Part shown: in pieces, positions 58,999 through 64,000 of the stretch
How positions within the stretch are numbered: the stretch's first letter is position 1
Layout of the letters: each line of letters begins with the position of its first letter
NCBI GenBank assembly: GCA_943789485.1
Contig: CALSUH010000015.1
Coordinates: 1 to 64,000, forward strand
DNA: 64,000 bases
Direction of reading: 5' to 3'
From: an uncultured Pseudomonadales bacterium
GTDB lineage: Bacteria > Pseudomonadota > Gammaproteobacteria > Pseudomonadales > Pseudohongiellaceae
Translations under genes and position numbers: made by a program
Notes under the pieces: model-generated
What the model saw: the letters and a program-made list of their open reading frames with translations, nothing else
Told to the model about the DNA's origin: nothing
Database searches by the model: none

Positions 58999-60229
58999 GC
59001 CTAAAGAGTCTGCTGCTGCAGTTGACCCGGCTGTATTCGATGGTCCTGACGCATCAGGGCATTTTGGCCCCTATGGCGGTGTGTTCGTTGGGGAAACGTT
59101 GATCGCGGCTGTCGAAGAGTTGGCTGAAGTATATGAGGAATTATCGGCAGATAAGAATTTCTGGACCGAGTATGACTCTGAGTTAAAACACTATGTGGGA
59201 AGACCCTCGCCTCTCTATTTTGCAGAACGTTTAACTGACTCCGCGGGCGGTGCGAAGATCTATCTTAAGCGTGAAGACTTAAATCATACAGGTGCGCACA
59301 AGGTTAATAATACGATTGGGCAGGCGCTTCTAGCTAAGCACATGGGCAAGACGCGAATCATTGCGGAGACAGGAGCAGGACAGCATGGGGTGGCCAGTGC
59401 TACAGTTGCAGCTAAACTGGGCCTGGAATGTCATGTCTACATGGGTGCTGAAGATATTATCAGGCAGGCGCCGAACGTTTATCGCATGAAGCTGTTGGGT
59501 GCAAACGTAATATCCGTTGAGTCGGGTTCGCGAACTTTAAAAGACGCGATGAACGAAGCCCTGCGCGACTGGGCCACGAACGTTGATAACACTTATTATA
59601 TTATTGGTACAGTCGCCGGCCCGCATCCGTATCCCAAATTAGTACGCGATTTTCAATGTGTTATCGGAAGAGAAGCGCGCGAACAATCACTGGATCAAAT
59701 TGGCAAATTACCTGATGCCCTAGTTGCATGTGTCGGTGGTGGTTCCAATGCGATCGGCTTATTTCATCCATTTCTTAAAGATGAATCTGTCACGATGTAC
59801 GGAGTCGAGGCGGGTGGTCATGGCTTGGCTACCGGTGAGCATGCCGCTCCTTTGAGTTCGGGATGTTCGCCGGGCGTATTGCATGGCAATAGAACGTATC
59901 TAATGTCGGATGAGGCAGGCCAGGTTCTAGAAACGCATTCGATCTCTGCCGGCTTGGACTATCCCGGTGTAGGGCCCGAGCATTCTTGGCTGAAAGATAT
60001 GAAAAGGGTTAACTATGTGGATGCAACTGATGAGGAGGCCATGAAGGCGTTTCATCAACTCACGCGACTCGAAGGTATTATTCCAGCTTTGGAGTCTAGT
60101 CATGCGGTTGCCTATGCAATGAAGCTTGCTAAGACTCTACCTCGAGAAAAGAATATTGTTATTAATCTGTCGGGCCGTGGTGACAAGGATATCGAGACGG
60201 TAGCGAAGATCGAAGGTATCAAACTTTAG
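58991..60229 (+). CDS. trpB: Tryptophan synthase beta chain
   Basis: PLP enzyme (412 residues) that condenses indole with serine. It shows the PLP lysine motif [14 protein letters not shown], the phosphate loop [12 protein letters not shown] and GRGDKD near the end. Start is GTG 58991, inside the end of trpF, with a ggagtaagagcaag ribosome region. Forms an alpha2-beta2 complex with TrpA. An 83-base gap separates it from trpA. Confidence 0.97.
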   Translation: MAKPKESAAAVDPAVFDGPDASGHFGPYGGVFVGETLIAAVEELAEVYEELSADKNFWTEYDSELKHYVGRPSPLYFAERLTDSAGGAKIYLKREDLNHTGAHKVNNTIGQALLAKHMGKTRIIAETGAGQHGVASATVAAKLGLECHVYMGAEDIIRQAPNVYRMKLLGANVISVESGSRTLKDAMNEALRDWATNVDNTYYIIGTVAGPHPYPKLVRDFQCVIGREAREQSLDQIGKLPDALVACVGGGSNAIGLFHPFLKDESVTMYGVEAGGHGLATGEHAAPLSSGCSPGVLHGNRTYLMSDEAGQVLETHSISAGLDYPGVGPEHSWLKDMKRVNYVDATDEEAMKAFHQLTRLEGIIPALESSHAVAYAMKLAKTLPREKNIVINLSGRGDKDIETVAKIEGIKL

Positions 60230-60312
60230 AGTTCATTCTGGATTCTTGCAGGGATAAGGTATTGATCAATACAACTAACATTATCTGTAGTTAGAGAATT
60301 CGTAGGAAAGGC

Positions 60313-61131
60313 ATGAGTAGAATAAATAAAATCGCAGAGAAGGCGGCATTAGCGAACAGGAAGCTTCTAATTCCTTATCTGGTAGCGGGCGATCCGAATT
60401 TGGAAACAACGAGTGCGATAATGCATAAGCTGGTCGGGCAGGGCGCAGACATCATAGAGCTTGGCATACCCTTTAGCGATCCCTCATCGGACGGACCGAT
60501 TATTCAGCGCGGCGTTGAACGTGCTCTCGCGAAGGGAACCACTCTGAAACAGGTGTTAGGGTTGGTGGCTGAGTTTAGAAAGACTGACACCAATACTGGC
60601 ATCGTGTTAATGGGTTACCTGAACCCTATCGAGACCATGGGCTACAAAGCCTTTGCAGAGGCAGCCAGTTCCGCTGGCGTTGATGGTGTGTTGACAGTCG
60701 ATCTGCCGCCTATGGAGGCGGATGAGCTGAATGCGATGATGCGCGCTGTTGAGGTGGACACGATATTTCTAGTGGCGCCAACGACACGAGAAGAGCGCGT
60801 GGCAAGTATTACCGAGCATTGTAGCGGTTATCTTTACTATGTGTCGTTGAAGGGCGTTACCGGTGCCGCATTGACCGACTTTGGCTCAGTGACTACGAAT
60901 ATAAATAAGTTGCGTGAACGGACCCAACTACCGATTGTTATAGGTTTTGGCATCAAGGACGCCGAGAGTGCTGCAGCCATGGGAAGGTTGGCAGATGGTG
61001 TAATTATAGGCAGCGCTCTGGTTGAAAAAATCGCTCTATTGGCCGATCAAGTAGAACATGAGTCAGAACTGCTGACTGACACCATAAGAGTGATATCTGA
61101 GGCTAGAGAAGCCTTAGATAAACTAGTGTAA
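60313..61131 (+). CDS. trpA: Tryptophan synthase alpha chain
   Basis: Barrel subunit (272 residues) that releases indole from indole-3-glycerol phosphate. Catalytic Glu is in ADIIELGIPFSDPSSDGP (this motif also carries the loop-2 Asp in VDGVLTVDLPP). Other signatures: LMGYLNPI, YYVSLKGVTGA and IGFGIKD. An aggaaagg ribosome site precedes the ATG. accD begins 33 bases later. Confidence 0.97.
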   Translation: MSRINKIAEKAALANRKLLIPYLVAGDPNLETTSAIMHKLVGQGADIIELGIPFSDPSSDGPIIQRGVERALAKGTTLKQVLGLVAEFRKTDTNTGIVLMGYLNPIETMGYKAFAEAASSAGVDGVLTVDLPPMEADELNAMMRAVEVDTIFLVAPTTREERVASITEHCSGYLYYVSLKGVTGAALTDFGSVTTNINKLRERTQLPIVIGFGIKDAESAAAMGRLADGVIIGSALVEKIALLADQVEHESELLTDTIRVISEAREALDKLV

Positions 61132-61164
61132 ACTCTTTGCCTGACTGCCTAGACGGACTGAAGA

Positions 61165-62034
61165 ATGAGTTGGATAGATAAAATTTTACCATCGATATCA
61201 ATCGCTCCAAAGGATGCGAAAAAATCGATTGTGCCTGAAGGTACCTGGAAGCAATGCCCACGCTGCGATGCGATGCTTTACAAGAAATCGCTCAGCGAAA
61301 ACCTCGATGTTTGTCCCAAGTGCGACCACCATCTGCGTATCACAGCTAGGCGACGGGTTGAGCTATTTTTGGATACCGACGATCAGATCGAGTTGAATGC
61401 TGACATGGAGCCAGTTGATCTGTTGAAATTCAAGGATCGAAAGAAATACAAAGATAGGATCAGCGCGGCACAGAAAAGTACGGGCGAGAAAGATGCCCTT
61501 ATCGTCGTAAGAGGCAAGGTCAATAATATTCCTGTTATCACCGCTGCTTTCGAGTTCAGTTTTATCGGTGGCTCAATGGGGGCAGTGGTCGGTGAAAAAT
61601 TTACCCAGGCAGTCAATATTTGTATAGAAGAGAAGTTACCTCTCGTGTGTTTCTCCACCAGTGGTGGAGCGCGCATGCAGGAAGCACTTATCTCTCTCAT
61701 GCAGATGCCGAAGACGTCAGCCGCTTTGGCGAAATTGAAGCGAAATTCCTTACCCTATATCTCGGTTCTCGTCGATCCAGTCTATGGCGGCGTATCGGCT
61801 AGCCTGGCGATGCTCGGCGATGTGAATATTGCCGAGCCTAACGCATTGGTTGGCTTTACGGGTCCCGATGTTATAAGGCAGACGGTGCGAGTAAAGCTAC
61901 CTGAAGGATTTCAGCGCAGCGAATTCTTACTTGAGAATGGGGCTATTGACATGATCGTTCATCGTAAGAATCTGCGCGGCAAAATTTCGTCGATGCTCGA
62001 AAAATTTCTTTATTACAGAAACACCGCCTCTTAA
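61165..62034 (+). CDS. accD: Acetyl-CoA carboxylase carboxyltransferase subunit beta
   Basis: First committed step of fatty acid synthesis. The N-terminal zinc finger CPRCDAML...CPKCDHH has four Cys (residues about 33-55). The crotonase-like carboxyltransferase core has [29 protein letters not shown] and [13 protein letters not shown]. The 289 residues are typical. The position between trpA and folC is standard for this lineage. Confidence 0.97.
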   Translation: MSWIDKILPSISIAPKDAKKSIVPEGTWKQCPRCDAMLYKKSLSENLDVCPKCDHHLRITARRRVELFLDTDDQIELNADMEPVDLLKFKDRKKYKDRISAAQKSTGEKDALIVVRGKVNNIPVITAAFEFSFIGGSMGAVVGEKFTQAVNICIEEKLPLVCFSTSGGARMQEALISLMQMPKTSAALAKLKRNSLPYISVLVDPVYGGVSASLAMLGDVNIAEPNALVGFTGPDVIRQTVRVKLPEGFQRSEFLLENGAIDMIVHRKNLRGKISSMLEKFLYYRNTAS

Positions 62035-62051
62035 TCTATAGAGCTAAGCCA

Positions 62052-63359
62052 ATGCCCGCGAAAGGTGGTTCTCTTGAGAGCTGGTTGCAATATATTTCTA
62101 GCGTACATCCGCGCGAGATAGAACTTGGTCTTGAACGAAGTCAGAGAGTTGCTGCTAATCTGAGCTTAGGCAGACCCGCTCCGCTAGTCGTCACTGTTGC
62201 CGGTACAAATGGCAAGGGCTCCTGTGTGGCGACAATGGAAGCTATCCTGCAGGAGGCGGGGTATAAAACCGGTTGTTATACCTCGCCGCATATTCATGTC
62301 TTCAACGAACGTATCCGCATTAATGCTACCAACGTCACCGATGAGCCTCTGATTTCTGCACTTGCGGCGGTCGACGAAGCCAGAGAAGGCGAAACCCTGA
62401 GTTACTTCGAATTCGCTACCTTAGCGGGTCTTTACCTGCTGCGGGATAACAATGTCGACGTAGCCGTGTTGGAGGTCGGCCTGGGTGGTCGTTTCGACGC
62501 GGTGAACATCGTCGATGCGGATGTTGCAGTGATTAGTAGCATAGGTATTGATCACACGGATTGGCTGGGTAACGACATCGAATCTATCGCTGTCGAGAAG
62601 GCGGGTATCATGAGACCCAAAATACCTACCATATTTGGTGGCGAACACCCACCTAACGCAATTATCAAGAGAGCGCAGGAACTCGGTTCACCGCTGATTA
62701 TAAGTGGTCAAAATTTCCACGTTGAGCAGAACGTTGCTAATACCTCCTGGCGATGGAGAGGGCAAGATAGGCAGGCAGAGCCTATAAACTGGCCTGATCT
62801 ACCCATTCCGGGCCTCATGCTAGACAATGTAGCTGCCAGCATACAAGCCTTGAAGTTATTACCGATAAGTATTGAGATTGAAGCGGTGGTTGCTGCGTTG
62901 GCTGGGCTAGCACTCGCTGGTCGCTTCGATAAGCGCAGGGATTTGGGCAATGGCCGCACAGTAATCTTCGATGTGGCTCATAATCCCGATGCCATGCGAC
63001 AACTCGCTATTCGTTTGCACAGCTACAAGGCTCAGAATCAGGGGGCTGGCCGCATCGCGGCCGTTCTGGCGGTGATGGCCGATAAAGATGTGCCGGGAAT
63101 GATCACAGCCTTAGAATACTGCGTAGACATCTGGTATATTGCGCAGGTCGATGAGGCGCGCAGTATGGCTGCATGCGAAGTGGCACAAAGCATGAAAAAC
63201 GTGGGAATCGCGTCTGATCAGGGGCTTATTTTGCAATTCGACAGCGTCGAGTCAGCTTATCGCGCTGCGTGCGACCAAACCGAAGCCGAGGACGCTGTAC
63301 TAGTGACGGGTTCGTTTCTTACCGTCGCAGCAGTTTATGGGCTTACTGAGCAGCCCTGA
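62052..63359 (+). CDS. folC: Bifunctional dihydrofolate synthase / folylpolyglutamate synthase
   Basis: Mur-ligase family enzyme (435 residues) that joins glutamate to dihydropteroate and extends the polyglutamate tail. ATP-binding P-loop VTVAGTNGKGSCVATMEAIL, the motif AVLEVGLGGRFDAVN with SSIGIDHTDWLG, and a late DVAHNPDAM are present. Starts 17 bases after accD. Confidence 0.96.
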   Translation: MPAKGGSLESWLQYISSVHPREIELGLERSQRVAANLSLGRPAPLVVTVAGTNGKGSCVATMEAILQEAGYKTGCYTSPHIHVFNERIRINATNVTDEPLISALAAVDEAREGETLSYFEFATLAGLYLLRDNNVDVAVLEVGLGGRFDAVNIVDADVAVISSIGIDHTDWLGNDIESIAVEKAGIMRPKIPTIFGGEHPPNAIIKRAQELGSPLIISGQNFHVEQNVANTSWRWRGQDRQAEPINWPDLPIPGLMLDNVAASIQALKLLPISIEIEAVVAALAGLALAGRFDKRRDLGNGRTVIFDVAHNPDAMRQLAIRLHSYKAQNQGAGRIAAVLAVMADKDVPGMITALEYCVDIWYIAQVDEARSMAACEVAQSMKNVGIASDQGLILQFDSVESAYRAACDQTEAEDAVLVTGSFLTVAAVYGLTEQP

Positions 63360-63413
63360 AAGGCTAGTTTTAGCAGGAAACAAGTGATCTTATTACTATA
63401 AGAGGTACATGAC

Positions 63414-64000
63414 TTGAACCAGGGCGCCAAACAACGAATTGTCGGTACTGTCGTGCTACTCGCTCTAGCCTTAATATTTCTTCCCATCATTTTTGATGGT
63501 GAAGGCAGCTACCAAGCTCCCGTTAGCAGCCGTATCCCAGAATCTCCCATTATTTCTATCTTTCCTGAGCCTATCCAGTCGCGACCGGTGATCGTAGGCA
63601 ATGTCGAGGCTGTTGAGGTCGTTGATCCGGAAATTGCCACGACCGTATCCCTTATAGAAGAAGTTATCGAGCTCGTCGAGGAGCCTGCCGTAGCCAGGGC
63701 TGCCGAGGAGCCCGTTAGCGATGTCGAAATCACCGAATCCGTAGCCATTTTTAGTCGCGAAGTGCCACAGCTTAGCAATGTAGGACTACCACAGGGATGG
63801 GTTGTTCGCCTCGGATCTTTTTCAGATAGCGAGAACGCCAGTAATCTAGTGACTAGATTGCAGAGCGCAGGCTATAAGGCTTATAGCCGCGCTATGCGCA
63901 GTGAACAAGGTGCCCTCACTGGCGTATTTGTCGGTCCTTGGTTGGATCGGGGGCAGGTAAACGAATATCAGCAAAAGTTGCAAGAGGAATTCAGTTTGGC
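63414..64000 (+). CDS. SPOR-domain membrane protein (DedD-like), 3' truncated by window end
   Basis: Reads 195 codons to the window edge without a stop. Start TTG 63414 has an agagg site 9 bases upstream. Residues about 1-27 hold a short cytoplasmic start (MNQGAKQRIVG) and one membrane helix; then a Glu/Val-rich linker; then a SPOR domain (GWVVRLGSFSDSENASNLV, then LQSAGYKAYSRAM, then GVFVGPWLDRGQ). SPOR domains bind denuded septal peptidoglycan. The gene after folC in this lineage is the dedD-like SPOR gene before cvpA and purF, which would lie beyond the window. Confidence 0.88.
   Translation, partial: MNQGAKQRIVGTVVLLALALIFLPIIFDGEGSYQAPVSSRIPESPIISIFPEPIQSRPVIVGNVEAVEVVDPEIATTVSLIEEVIELVEEPAVARAAEEPVSDVEITESVAIFSREVPQLSNVGLPQGWVVRLGSFSDSENASNLVTRLQSAGYKAYSRAMRSEQGALTGVFVGPWLDRGQVNEYQQKLQEEFSL

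Noticed and set aside
1..64000. CRISPR arrays, rRNA or tRNA genes, insertion sequences.
   Set aside because: None was recognised on reading; no spaced direct repeats, transposase or integrase was found. A tRNA scan was not possible here, so an overlooked tRNA in a gap is not fully excluded.

Overview
The window is a chromosomal segment of a gammaproteobacterium. The best evidence is gene order: asd-fimV-truA and trpF-trpB-trpA-accD-folC-SPOR protein follow the Pseudomonas/Cellvibrio-type arrangement. A complete Na+-NQR locus and a NuoCD-fused complex I also fit. Base composition looks moderate (about half G+C by eye). Genus cannot be fixed from the sequence alone.

Layout. 2-109: 3' end of a glyceraldehyde-3-phosphate dehydrogenase gene. 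312-7575: nqrABCDEF, apbE and the small assembly gene nqrM; nqrE and nqrF carry four frameshifts as the sequence stands. 7755-9713: soluble transhydrogenase (sthA) and a CBS-pair protein. 9714-10337: a leader region without a recognisable gene. 10374-25137: complete nuo operon (A, B, CD fused, E-N). 25175-26340: a lone RnfG-like FMN-domain protein, then a decayed methyltransferase. 26385-31139: gpsA, a DUF4389-type membrane protein with a histone-like tail, sixA, a DUF4892/OmpA-like protein, folE (minus strand) and prmB. 31201-39338: aroC, leuC, leuD, asd, fimV, truA. 39420-57797: an accessory block. 58366-64000: trpF, trpB, trpA, accD, folC and a truncated SPOR-domain gene.

The most unusual part is the block at 39420-57797. 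It splits truA from trpF, which are normally neighbours. A decayed copy of the last ~80 bases of truA (plus 12 bases downstream) lies at 58185-58277, just before trpF, so the block is flanked by imperfect 93-bp direct repeats (84% identical by hand alignment). This looks like an old island that entered at the 3' end of truA. No integrase or transposase remains.

The block encodes a Ser/Thr kinase with a cyclic-nucleotide-type domain (divergent), a flavoprotein fused to two such domains and a polyferredoxin, a five-helix membrane protein with two His-x13-His pairs (probable di-haem b), a decahaem cytochrome c fused to a cytoplasmic FHA-like domain, a tandem HbpS/GlcG-like secreted protein, a probable outer-membrane barrel, a second decahaem protein with LVIVD repeats (broken by one frameshift), a pentahaem cytochrome, a double-FHA membrane protein and a PP2C phosphatase. 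I infer a trans-envelope electron conduit from a cytoplasmic reductant to the periplasm or cell surface, gated by Ser/Thr phosphorylation and perhaps by cyclic nucleotides. I know of no described system with this composition; that is a statement of my knowledge, not a search result.

Respiratory theme: NQR, complex I, a transhydrogenase and the multihaem block all lie within 58 kb. The five frameshifts (four in nqrEF, one in the LVIVD cytochrome) can each be explained by a small insertion and interrupt otherwise well-kept sequence, so assembly error must be excluded before calling gene decay. The methyltransferase at 25849 is different: it has several stops and frameshifts and is truly decayed.
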